This document shows, piece by piece, positions 51,487 through 62,476 of a DNA stretch of 64,000 nt. This DNA comes from Aphidius gifuensis (taxonomy: Eukaryota; Arthropoda; Insecta; Hymenoptera; Braconidae), in the NCBI RefSeq assembly GCF_014905175.1, contig NC_057788.1, forward strand, positions 27,188,154 through 27,252,153. The letters run 5' to 3'. The notes under the pieces were generated by a model. It saw only the letters and a list, made by a program, of their open reading frames with translations. It was not told the DNA's origin and made no database searches. A program made the translations under genes and the position numbers. Each line of letters begins with the position of its first letter. Position 1 is the stretch's first letter.

Positions 51487-52491
51487 ATGGAGATAAATGG
51501 TTATAGATGTAATAATTGTGCAACTTCAATGGAAAAAAAAGAACGACAATTTTACATTACCCAGTGTGGTCATTTATTTTGTCAAAAATGCAATGAAGCA
51601 GGTAAAATAAAATTCATGTATCAACTAACAAAGCATCATTATCATCAGCATTTTATTGTATTCAATTACGATGTGAATTTAAAAATTAATTTATTATTAC
51701 TTTGATTTTTTTTTTTTAATATAATATAAGCTAAAGCAAAATGTCCAGTTTGTCATGCTGTTGGTGTTCAAAGTTTGATTTTAAAAAAACCACTTCCATC
51801 AGCAGTTTCGTCATTATTCAAGAATTCACTTGATCAAATTGATCAAACTGGTACGATTCTTAAATTTCAATTTAGTCAGCAATTAAATTTGAGTAATCAA
51901 CTTGAAATACTTGTAAGTTGATATTGTTTTTTTTCATTCATCCATAAATTTAGTAAAAAAAAAAAAAGAAATGTCATTGTTTAATTTAATTCTTTTTTTT
52001 TTTTGTAGGATAAAAAATATGAACGTATAAAAAAAGTACACTGGCAGTTGATGAAACAAGCCAAGCCATTGATGGAAAAAAATAAAAAACTCAAGATGAT
52101 TATTAATTCAATACAATCACGTTATCATCATAATACACCACCAACTCATGATTCACCAATGATGGTTGATCCTTCATTGAAATCTTTCAATGGAAGTTTT
52201 GTTTTACCAACAACAAATCAATTTTATGATCATTCACGTCATTCTTCCAGCAATCAGTGAGTATTTTTTAAATAAAAAACATCAACAAATAATTTTTTAA
52301 TAAATACATGTTGGTTTTCTAGAAGACTATCAGATTATCGTCAATCAACACGTTATTTAACACCAAGTAGTTCTGATGTTACTGTATCACCAGCAATCTA
52401 TTCTTCAGCAGGTGCTGCTTACGATACTCCAATGCCTAGAGCACAAGAATCATTTAATGATTTAAATTCATTCAAGTTACAATTAAATTAA
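51487..52491 (+). CDS. RNF212/Zip3-like RING E3 (meiotic recombination)
   Basis: Four exons, 51487-51601, 51731-51912, 52009-52256 and 52323-52491, give 237 aa. An N-terminal RING finger has ligands C8, C11, C27, H29, C32, C35, C43 and C46 (YRCNNC, TQCGHLFCQKC, KCPVCHA). A predicted coiled coil (NQLEILDKKYERIKKVHWQL) and a Ser/Pro/Thr-rich tail follow. The spacing and layout match the Zip3/RNF212/ZHP-3 family, including Drosophila Vilya/Narya/Nenya, which are SUMO or ubiquitin ligases marking crossover sites on meiotic chromosomes. Assignment to a particular fly paralogue is not possible by eye. Confidence 0.85.
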
Positions 52492-52879
52492 AAAAAAATA
52501 TATGTATTATTTTCATTTAAAATATCTTGTTTATTTGTTATTCAATATCTATTTTAAATATTAATTTAATTTCTTGGTCAATTACTAATTGACAATACTG
52601 ATCATGTTGATGAATCATCCATCAAATTCACTTTGAAAAAAAAATAAATAAATATGCGTGCGCGCATTTGTGTTTACTTGTCTATTATTATGTTTATTTT
52701 TTCTAAATCATTTTGACATACGTGTCAAGTGTAGAACATCAAAAACAATTATTCTTTTAATCTAGTTGATTTCATCATATCAGAATTTATTCACGTGATA
52801 ATACTTTACTAAAATTACTGACTTATCTAAAAGTGTATTAACAAAATAAAATTTATTATCACGATAGCTATATTGTAAA

Positions 52880-55800
52880 ATGGTCAACTCAGAAAAAATA
52901 ATAATAATAGGAGCTGGTGCAGCTGGTATATCAGCTGGATGTCATCTTTACAAACATGGATTTAAAAATTTAACAATATTAGAAGCAAAAAATAGAATTG
53001 GTGGACGAATTAATACTGTTGAATTTGGTAAAATGATTAATTAATTAAAATAATTTAGATTAAAATGTCAATGAATGATTTGAGGTTATTAATCTGTGTG
53101 TTTAATTATTTATAGGAGATAATGTTGTTGAGTTGGGTGCTCAATGGGTTCATGGAGAAAAAGGAAATATTGTTCATAAACTTGCTCAACCATTGGGATT
53201 GCTTGAATCATCATATAATTTAAATGATTTTAATAAAAATACATTTGTAAATTCTCAAGGTGTTGTCATGCCAAAATCAGAAAGTGCTGAAGTTTGGAAA
53301 TTTTATTATATGATAAATGACAAAGCTGAGGAAGATTTAAAAGATGCAATTGGTTCTTATGGTGATTATTTTATAAAAGAGTAAGTTTATTTTTTTTTTA
53401 TTATTAAAATTTTTTTAATAATATATTATCAGTAAAATTATCAATATCTGATTCTCTAAACCATGCTTGTAAAGTTGGATGTAAATCTGATTTTATGACT
53501 GTTGATACTTCAACATCTGGAACAATACATCTAGAAAAAGAAACACAACAATAACATTAATTTAATTGTATTTTTTTGTTTAACAAAATAATTACCTCAC
53601 TCGATTGTTGCAACATTTATTCTTGACATACTCATATCTCAATAATGCATAAATATAATTAACATATTTTGTATCAAGAGAATTAGTCAATGAGTCAATT
53701 TCATTTTTAGAAGGATTATTAATAAGTTTAATATATTCTTTTGTTAAAATTGGTACAATATAGTTGACTTGTTTAAAACAATCATCAACAAATTCTTCTG
53801 CTTTACTATAAACATGTTTTTCTTGTTCTTTAAGAATAACAACACCAATTTTTGGATTTTTATTTCTAAATATATTTGAAATTTTTTTAACAATTTCTTC
53901 ACTATCTTTGGTAAATGTCAACATGACAATTGATCCATATGATTTAGCTGAATTTGTTTTACTAATTGGTTCAGATTTTATTTCATCTTGTTTTTTAATT
54001 GTTGACATTGAAAATGAATAATTTTCTACGGTTATTGTTGGACTAAGAACCAGGGGAACTCTTGGAAGACATTGAGGTCTTAAAATTTCTACGAAATAAA
54101 TGTAAATAATAAAGTTAAAAATCAAATGATTGATTATAAATGTTTTTCTTACGATTTTCAACAATTAAAGTTGTTAAAGAATTTAAAAAATTCATCAGTG
54201 GATTTGATATTCTATTGATAATGTCCAAACGTCCAATAGTCTTGAAGGATGTTATAATTTTATCAATTGTTGCATTCTCAGATTGAACAAATGTTAGGAG
54301 CACATAGTATGTTGGATCTTGAAGACCTTTAAAATTATAATCAATACATTGTATTTGTTCACGATTTAAACCCAAATGTGCTGCAAATTCATGCCATCCA
54401 TTATATATTTTTTCAATTGATGATGAACTTATAAAAAGACATAATTTTTGAAGCACTGATAAACCTTCATGTTGAAATAAAAAACCAGCATGAATATGTT
54501 CACTTGCTTTTTGCATTTGTAAAATTAACATATCCAAATTTGGTGGTCCTTGTACATCATTTCTTATTTGTTCCAATTCAGGATCAATTTTTCTATAACA
54601 AAAATAATATTAAAATTAAAAATAATAAAATTTATTAATATTTATTATTGTTTTACTTTTGTAGCGCCATTTTAAATCATGATATGTATGTCTGAGAATT
54701 GTGAAATAACATTCTTATATATTTATTGGTTTTATCCCCACCAAATGAATAACTCAAGGTCGACAGGTCTTGTGTGTTAAGAAGTCTTATCATTACCGCG
54801 AAATATTTATAACTTGAAAATATTTTAAATTTGCTTTTATTAATTATTGTGTTGCTTATTTTTTTAAATAGATTTTACAAGTATTTAAATGATAATAAAT
54901 TTACTGATGATACAAGAGCCAAAGAATATCTTGATTGGATGGAAAAATTTGATAATTCAATGCAATGTAGTGACACATGGTTTGAAGTATCTGCAAGAGG
55001 TTTGTCAGATTATTGGCTTTGTGAAGGTGATCATTTACTAAACTGGAAAGATCGAGGATATAAAACAGTATTTGATTTGTTGATGGTATATAAATAAAAT
55101 ACATAAATAATACATTTATTTTATTTCTATAATTTTAATTTTACTTTTTCTTTTTTTTTTCTAGCATAGATATCCAGATGCTTCACAAAGTATTCCAATA
55201 TTAGATACAGTTAAATTTTCAAATGAAGTATCATCAATTGATTATTCAACAGATAAAGTTACAGTTACAACAACAAATGGAAATAAATTTATTGCTGATA
55301 GTGTTATATTTACAGCATCACTTGGAGTATTGAAAGATCAACATTTGTCATTATTTAAACCTCAGTTATCTAATAAAAAAATTTTATCAATTGAGGGATT
55401 GGGAATTGGATCAGTTAATAAATTATTTCTTGAATTTCCTCATCGTTGGTGGCTTGAAGATTCAGCTGGTTTTGGTTTTATTTGGACTGAACAAGATAAA
55501 AAAGAATTTCTTGAAAAACAACCGAAAAATCTTCATTGGCTTATTGATGTTTTTTCATTTTTCACTGTTGATTGTCAGCCTCGTGTACTGTGTGGCTGGA
55601 TAACTGGTGAAAGTTCAAGATTCATTGAGACTCTTAGTGATGATGAGGTCAAAGATGGTCTTTGTGATTTGTTGGATAAATTTTTGGGCAAACACTATAA
55701 TATTCCTGCACCTGATAAATTTATAAGATCAAAATGGTACACAGATAAACACTTTAGAGGATGCTACAGTCATCAAAGCATTAAAACTGATCAGCTTGGT

Positions 55801-56225
55801 GCTAGTGCTCGTGATTTAGCTGAACCAATTTTATCAAAATTAAACAACAAACCTGTGAGTATTTTAAATTTGGAGTACATTATTTTGACATGTATTTGAT
55901 TTGTTTATAAATATTTTTCTTCACAGAAAGTACTATTTGCTGGTGAAGCAACTCATGATCATTATTATTCAACTGTTCATGGTGCTGTTGAATCGGGTAT
56001 TCGTGAAGCTGACAGACTTATTGCCTACCACAGGTAATTAAAATAATAACAAAAACATTAATTTAATCATATCATTTTTTTGTCCTTCTATTTTATGTTT
56101 AACTCGTTATATTTTATTTACAACTCGTAATCAATCAGCATCATAATATCGTTTAAAAAAATTAAAGAAAAAAATTATATTGGCATTGGTTTTTAATTCT
56201 TAGGAGATTAAAATCGCACCTATAA
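52880..56225 (+). CDS. spermine/polyamine oxidase-like 1
   Basis: Six exons, 52880-53027, 53116-53380, 54872-55085, 55165-55854, 55927-56033 and 56204-56225, give 481 aa. An FAD-binding motif IIIIGAGAAGISAG lies at the N-terminus, then LEAKNRIGGRI, GAQWVHG, the substrate-domain stretch and the C-terminal FAD motif LFAGEATHDHYYSTVHGAVESG. The family oxidises spermine or spermidine derivatives, releasing H2O2 and an aminoaldehyde. No signal peptide is visible (starts MVNSEK), so it is likely cytosolic. Intron 2 (1.5 kb) hosts the antisense Death-SEFIR gene. First of three paralogues in 7 kb. Confidence 0.9.
53404..54670 (-). CDS. ACT1/CIKS-like adaptor: Death domain plus SEFIR
   Basis: Nested antisense in intron 2 of the first amine oxidase. 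Four exons, 54657-54670, 54153-54592, 53596-54088 and 53404-53530, give 357 aa. Residues about 60-135 look like a Death domain (WHEFAAHLGLNREQIQCIDY, ..LLTFVQS). Residues about 190-325 look like a SEFIR domain: beta strand SIVMLTFTKDS, IGVVIL, YIVPILTKEY, then DTKYVNYIYALLRYEYVKN and VRCIVPD. The last block closely resembles the equivalent TKYIH...IEFIK region of human ACT1 (TRAF3IP2). SEFIR adaptors link IL-17-type receptors to TRAFs; invertebrate ACT1-like proteins are reported with Death domains. No IL-17 pathway member is visible elsewhere in the window. An alternative is another TIR-like immune adaptor. Confidence 0.75.
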
Positions 56226-56485
56226 TCGAAAGTCTACTAATCTCTGTCTACTAATGAGGGTCACAATGGTGGAGAAAAATACACAATAAAGTACTGAATT
56301 ATTTTTACTTTTTCTAAATTTAAAATTAATTCATGATATTATTATGATAAATAAATCAATTTAAATTGATATATTATTGAGCTTTTTTTTAAAAACACAA
56401 TTCGTTTTATCCTTGATCCTAATATTATAAATTATTTGTTAAGAAAAAATTATATTTTTGTTAGATAATTAAATTATTAAGACAG

Positions 56486-58108
56486 GTGTCTAAGAATGAT
56501 GATAAACAAGTCGCCGAGAAAACAACTTTGGCAATAATTGGAGCTGGATTAGCTGGTTTGTCTGCTGCAAAAACACTTGAGGAACATAAATTTTATGATT
56601 ACATTTTGCTTGAAGGTAAAATAAAAATAAACAAAACATAAAATGTGAAATTTAAAACATTTTTTCAATTGTTTTTTTTATTTTAGCTCAGGACTATATT
56701 GGTGGAAGAATAAAATCTATAGCTTGGAATGATAATTGGATAGAAGAAGGAGCACAATTTTTGCATGGTGATAATAGTACATTTGGTAAAATTTGTCATG
56801 AAAATAATTTAATAGCTGATACAGAATCAGGTGAAGGTGAAGGTTTATATATTACAAGTGATGGTAGACACATTGATAAACAATCAATTCAAATGATTGA
56901 TGACCTAGTGCGAGACACTCTAGAAGATTGTGAAAAATATGTTGATGAAATTGATGAAAAAATACCTGAAAGCATTGGTCATGTGCTTCGAAATGCCATG
57001 GATAATTTTATGAATGATAAAAATAATTCAAAAGAATTTAGTGAAATAATTTATGACTGGAATGTTAGATATTTACTTATTGATAATTCTTGTGATAAAC
57101 TTGAAGATTTATCAGCTAAAAATTGGGGTAAATTTAGATTTGTTGGTGGACCTGAACATTTAATATTTAATAATGGTTATAGTTCATCTGTTAATATGAT
57201 TTCTGATAGTTTAAAAAACAAAGTAAGACTTAAAAGTTTAGTAAAACAAATTAAGTGGCAGACAAATGATGAAAAAAAAAATCCAATTACTTTAGTTATG
57301 AATGATAAAAAAATTATTGCTGATTGTGTTTTAGTAACTTCGTCATTGGGATATCTCAAAGAAAATCCTGATATGTTTATTCCACATTTACCTGATGATT
57401 TACGTATGGCTATTGATTCACTCGGTTTTGGTGTGATGAATAAAATTTTATTAGACTTTGGCAAGCCATGGTGGGATCCTGGTTTTGAAGGTATACAATT
57501 TTTGTGGCATGAAGAAAATGAAAATAGTGATGACAGTATAAAATTAGCTCCATGGACAAGATACCTGACTGGTTTTGATGTTCTTCAAAATCAGGAGACA
57601 GTTTTACTTGGCTGGGTAGGTGGAAAAGGTGCAAAAATTATTGAAGATCTCAGTGAGCAAGAAGTTGCAAATGACTGTATTGATGTGTTGAGATTTTTTA
57701 TGAAAAAAAATACTTTACCAGCACCAAAACGTTGTAAACGTTCACAGTGGGGACAAAATAAATTTATCAAAGGAAGTTACAGTCACATTTCAACAAAATG
57801 TGATGAAAATTTTGTCTCTCCAAGATCTCTTGCTCGACCAATATGGGGAACCATTATTCAAAATAATAAACCAAAGGTTAAATTATTTGTTTTAAATTAT
57901 ATTAGTGAAAGAAAAAAAAATTAAATAGTATTTTTAATTATTTTTTATTTTTTAGAATGTTCCTGTTGTGATGTTTGCAGGAGAAGCAACATCAGAACAT
58001 TATTATTCAACTACTCATGGAGCATTTGATTCTGGAAAAAATCAAGCACTTGAGTTTTTACGTCACCATGTTGGTTTTTTACACCAAGTCCATGTTGGTG
58101 ATAATTAA
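56486..58108 (+). CDS. spermine/polyamine oxidase-like 2, start unresolved
   Basis: Exons (at most 56486)-56615, 56687-57876 and 57956-58108 encode about 490 aa. FAD motif AIIGAGLAGLSAA, GGRIKS, EEGAQFLHG, LVTSSLGYLKEN, PWWDPGF and the C-terminal FAGEATSEHYYSTTHGAFDSG are all intact. The 5' end is odd: the frame is open back to 56465 but has no ATG. The nearest ATG (56496) is out of frame. Acceptor-like AGs at 56464 and 56485 suggest an upstream coding exon, for example an ATG at 56254 with a weak donor after ATGAGGGTCACAATG. It may instead be a gene losing its start. The body shows no frameshift or stop. 39 codons of C-terminal tail follow the FAD motif. Confidence 0.8.
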
Positions 58109-58208
58109 TTAAAATATTAGATAAATAATAGTCAACAATAATTACTTGTACTTAAATCAAGAAATTTGAGTTGAGTATATATAGCATGCAAAGTTGCTTA
58201 CATTTTTT

Positions 58209-58214
58209 AATAAA
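58209..58214 (+). terminator. poly(A) signal after oxidase 2
   Basis: AATAAA 100 bases downstream of the stop of oxidase-like 2 and only 46 bases from the stop of the convergent oxidase-like 3. Confidence 0.45.
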
Positions 58215-58259
58215 ACTATTACAAGATAATTGTAATTTTAATAACAATTTTTTTAAATT

Positions 58260-60150
58260 TTATTTTATTGATTTCATCAAGCGATCGGCTTCTCGGAATC
58301 CTGATTTTATAGCTGCGTGAACTGTACCATATTGATAAGGTTCAGTTGCTTCACCAGCAAATTGAATAATCTAAAAATTAATTTGATATAATAGATAAAA
58401 CTTGTGAAATATATTTACAAGTACTTACGGGTTTATTATTTTTCATTATTGGTTCTTCTAGATCTTCGTTTTTTGCATTGAGTTTATCAGATTCAATCGA
58501 GTGATAACTATAAGTGCCTCTGATGTTTGGATTGGTATTCCACATAGTTCTAGATATGATTAAAAAAAAAAAACAACAAATGAACAAATTAAAATTTTAT
58601 ATGTATACCTATATTAATATTATACCTTCTAATTTCATTTGGCAGAGTGATGTTATAGTCTCGTCCAAAAAATCTATTGACAAGTCCAATAGTCTGATTT
58701 TTAAATAATTCATCTGGTATTTTTTCCATTTCTGTTGAATAATCACTAGCCAACCAAAGACAAAATAATTTAGGTTTGTGTTCAACTGGAATTGCGTAAG
58801 TAAGACCCAACATCCATTTACGTTCAGGCTAAAATAGAAAAATAATTAAAAAATATTATAAATAATATTAATATTTATTTTTTTTCAATTGTAAAATATT
58901 GTGTTATTAAATTTACGTCTTTTTCTAGCTCTGCTCTGTCTTCATCACTCCATAAAAATACTTTGAGAAAATAAGAATCAAGTTCCCACCAAGGTTCATC
59001 ATAAAGTAAAAAAATTTTAGCAACATGTCCAAATCCAAGATACTGGAAATAATAATTCAGTCAGGAAAATTATATATCAAATATAATAATTAAATTTATT
59101 TTACCTTGATTGCATTAATTTTTTTTTCCGGTAATGATGGAGTAAATATTTTTTCGAAATCTGCTTTTAATACACCCAATGAGCATGTAAAAATAACATG
59201 ATCAGCTTCATATTTATTTCCATTAGAAGTAGACAATTTAACAGCTCCATCATTTTCATAATTTATTTTTGTTACTTGACTATTAAAAATTGTATTATTT
59301 ATAACAGGTAATTCTTTTGATGGATCAGGAATTTTTTTCTATACAATTAAAAAAATACAATACATATTAATTTAAATATATTTTTGAAATAATATAGATC
59401 AATCAGACATTACCATGAGTATATCAAGAATTGTTGAGTAACCTTTGTCCTTCCAATTGACTCGTTGATCTCCTACTTCACCATATTCTTTGATAGCTCT
59501 GGCAGAAACATCAAACCAACTATTTGCAGCGTCACCTGTCATTATCAATAAATTCAATGCATTTAAAATTGATTGATGTTGTTTGGCTGGAATTTCAGGA
59601 TGAGCTTTAAAAAACTCATTGAATCTACAAGTAAAAAAAAAAAAATTGATTTAATATTTATACATGACAAAATATATAAAATAATCTACCTGTTGACAAA
59701 ATATTCTCCAATTGAGCCAGTTGTTAGGCTTTTAAGGTCAATTTCTTCATCTTCTGGCAGAAATATTTGTGCTGCTTTCGTGGCAATTTCTTTGGATATA
59801 TCTGGTCCAGATGAACTATACATTTTGTGAAAGCTAATGTTTCCAGTGCTTTTTTGGACGAGTCCAAGAGGATTAGCCATATCAAAAACAACATTATTTA
59901 TGTCTCCATGAACCCATTGTCCTCCCATGTCTGCCCAATATTCTCCTAATTTTGTTGTCCAAACTCGGCCTCCAATTCTATCTTGTGCTTCCAATATTGT
60001 AACATTGGTAAATCCATTTTCCAATAGTTTTGATGCAGCTGCTGTTCCAGCTGCTCCAGCACCAACAATCACGATTTTTGCATTTTTATCACAAAAAACA
60101 AATGCAACACAGGAAACAATTAGTATGAAAAACGTGGCCCTCATCATCAT
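58260..60150 (-). CDS. secreted spermine/polyamine oxidase-like 3
   Basis: Seven exons, 59690-60150, 59414-59624, 59105-59338, 58917-59042, 58626-58828, 58429-58549 and 58260-58370, give 488 aa with consistent phases. Unlike paralogue 1 it begins with a signal peptide (MMMRATFFILIVSCVAFVFC), so it should enter the secretory route. FAD motif IVIVGAGAAGTAAA, LEAQDRIGGRVWT, GGQWVHG, VIFTCSLGVLK and C-terminal FAGEATEPYQYGTVHAAIKSG are visible. The start is the first of three consecutive ATGs, about 40 bases downstream of a TATA box. AATAAA motifs overlap the last codons and stop, implying a very short 3' UTR. The intron pattern differs from paralogues 1 and 2, which suggests an old duplication. 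Confidence 0.92.
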
Positions 60151-60189
60151 TGAACATACGATAATCAAACGAGTCTATTTTTCATTTGG

Positions 60190-60197
60190 CTTTTATA
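60190..60197 (-). promoter_or_regulatory. TATA box of oxidase 3
   Basis: TATAAAAG on the minus strand. Initiation would fall near 60165, giving a leader of about 15 bases before ATGATGATG. Confidence 0.6.
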
Positions 60198-60601
60198 CAG
60201 ACTCACTAATGACCGTGAGTATATAAAAAAAAAATCATCCGATCATGACACGATGTCATGAGAGTCTACCCTTTCCTATTTAACTAGGTTATCATAATAA
60301 ATATTAAATTTAAACACATTAAGCATTTTTTTTTATATTTTAAAAATATATTAATAAATGTTGATTCTATAATCAAACAAATTAAATCCTTGAAAAGCTA
60401 ACAAACAGTGGAATGAAAAACAAAATCATTTATATATTAGATAATACATTTGTTGATATAATATAATATTTGAATAAAATAAATTTACCATAATAGAATT
60501 GAAATTAGTTGACATTGAGCTAATGAAATAAAATAAAGACAAATCAAATTTTTATATGTATAAAAAGAATTTATTTTATTTTGTCAAATATATATTACAA
60601 A

Positions 60602-61295
60602 TTAATGATGGTAAACGTATTGTTGGGCAGGTTGAGCGGCATAAGCAAGTGGTGCTGGTGCTGTGTAGATTGGGGCAGCTTTGTATGCAACTGGAGCAGC
60701 TTTATATGCAATTGGAGCAGCTTGATAAACAGGGGTTGCAACTTTAACAGCAACTTGAGCTGGTTCTTTACGTACAATTGCATTAAAACCATTGACATCA
60801 TCAGCTGTGTAATCAACAATTCTTCTTGATCCATCACTTTCAATAAATGAGTAGCTTCCTTGAACATGATCACCATCACGACTTTCTTGTTGGCTTTTGT
60901 AGTCTCCAGTTAGTGAGTCAGCAATGTCATAGTCTAAAAAAGAACAATTAAGTTAAGTATATCAGTATAAAATAAAAACTAATAAATAATCATTTGAAAA
61001 AGGTAAAAAAAATTATTTAACTTACTGTAGTTGTATTGGGGATGTGGATCGTATTCTTCATCAACGTGTTTTGTAATAACTGGAGTTGCAATTTTAGCAA
61101 CATGAGCATATCCCAAAGATGCAGATGGTGCAGAATATGCAACTGGTGCAACTGGAAGAAATCCAGCATTTGCTGCTGCTACCAAAGCGAAAAGGGTAAT
61201 GAACTGAAATTTAAAAAATAATTTTTAATTATTTATTATAGATATAAATATGAAATATATTTTGAATCTTTGTGAATACACACCTTGAATGCCAT
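60602..61295 (-). CDS. RR-2 cuticular protein (CPR family)
   Basis: Exons 61284-61295 (MAFK), 61026-61203 and 60602-60933 give 173 aa. The short first exon plus a long intron-split signal peptide (FITLFALVAAANAG) is typical of CPR genes. The Rebers-Riddiford RR-2 chitin-binding core is visible: PQYNYNYDIADSLTGDYKSQ, GDHVQGSYSFIESDGSRR and VDYTADDVNGFNAIV. Flanks are Ala/Val/Pro/Tyr-rich (AYKAAPVAYKAAP), as in exocuticle proteins of hard cuticle. The protein is secreted by epidermis during moulting. A TATA box lies about 60 bases upstream of the ATG. Confidence 0.96.
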
Positions 61296-61354
61296 GATGA
61301 CTCTCTTGATTGAAAGATTCTAGTGAATGATGTCTTGTTGCTAAAAGATTTGAG

Positions 61355-61362
61355 TTTATATA
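61355..61362 (-). promoter_or_regulatory. TATA box of the cuticle gene
   Basis: TATATAAA on the minus strand, about 60 bases upstream of the start codon. Predicted initiation is near 61326. Confidence 0.65.
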
Positions 61363-62476
61363 GGGCTCCTGGTCAGTTTTAAAAGACAAAGATAAAAATG
61401 TTTTATATACATAATGTATAAAGAAAAGAAAAAAATTATGCAATCGGTAAAAGCATTGGACAGTTGGCCGATTTGCCTTCTCGTGAATGAAACAAGAAAT
61501 TGGGCAGATAACCACACCCAATGAAAAAAAAGCGATAGGACCCTGTTTGCAGTGAAGGGATTGCCGACTGTGGCCTTTGAATTATATTGCTCAATTTTCA
61601 TTTTTTTTATAACACAAAATTACAGGTGCAATTTTTTAAATATCAAAGATAAACTTTTTGTCGAAAGAACTTGGCGATTCAAATGAAAAAAAAAAGACAA
61701 AACTTGAGACAATAAGACCATTGTCCAAGTAACCTTGATATTATTTAAAAAAATAATAATAAATTTTATATAAAAAATACCAAAAAATAAAGAAAAGAAA
61801 GTCAAGGTAATTTTAAAAATAAAATAACATTATTTTATTTTAATAAAATCATAGTATCTTCGGCTAAGTGAATATTTTTTTTTACTAAAAAAAAAACCAA
61901 CATACATTTGGTGAAGTGATTGAAAATTGCAAGGTCATATTCACGTTCATGGTCAACCTTCACCTGCCCTACATTTTGCAATTCTTCTTTTTTTTTTTTT
62001 TTTTGAACACACCCTTTCTTTGATTACATAAATAAATTTTTTTTACACAACAAAATTACAATCAACATAAGCTTATTATTTATTAAAAATACAAAGTATT
62101 TACATGAAATTTTTTTTTTGTGCACATTCATTTTCTTGTCTATCAATAATTAAATTAATTTTTAAAAAATTCGTATTACTAAAAATAAAATTCAGTCTGA
62201 AAAATCATGATGATTAAATATTTATCATTCAGTCAGACAAATGATATTGTACAAAGAAAAGTCAAGTGCATATGACATCGATTATTACATAATTAATTTA
62301 TGTACACATTAAAAAAAAATAAAAAAATTACATATTATAATTTTATATAATATATTGATATTGCAATGGAAGAAAAGAAAAAAAAAAACAAAAATAATAA
62401 AATTGATAGGAAGAAAGATCAATAGATCAAATCACTTGGCACATTATTTTGTTAGTAAATTTATACTTGATATAAA
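61363..62476. other. cuticle gene upstream region and neighbour 3' UTR
   Basis: No coding sequence is supported. The left part upstream of the cuticle TATA box holds several AAGGT half-site-like motifs (61731, 61802, 61929). The right part is probably 3' UTR of the gene ending at 62477. Confidence 0.5.

Noticed and set aside
55927..56615. Fusion of amine oxidases 1 and 2 by splicing
   Set aside because: Joining the 56033 donor to the 56464 acceptor gives an immediate stop, and oxidase 1 has its own terminal exon at 56204-56225.
60595..60879. ORFs on both strands over the cuticle gene exon 3
   Set aside because: Shadows of the Ala/Pro repeats of the RR-2 protein.
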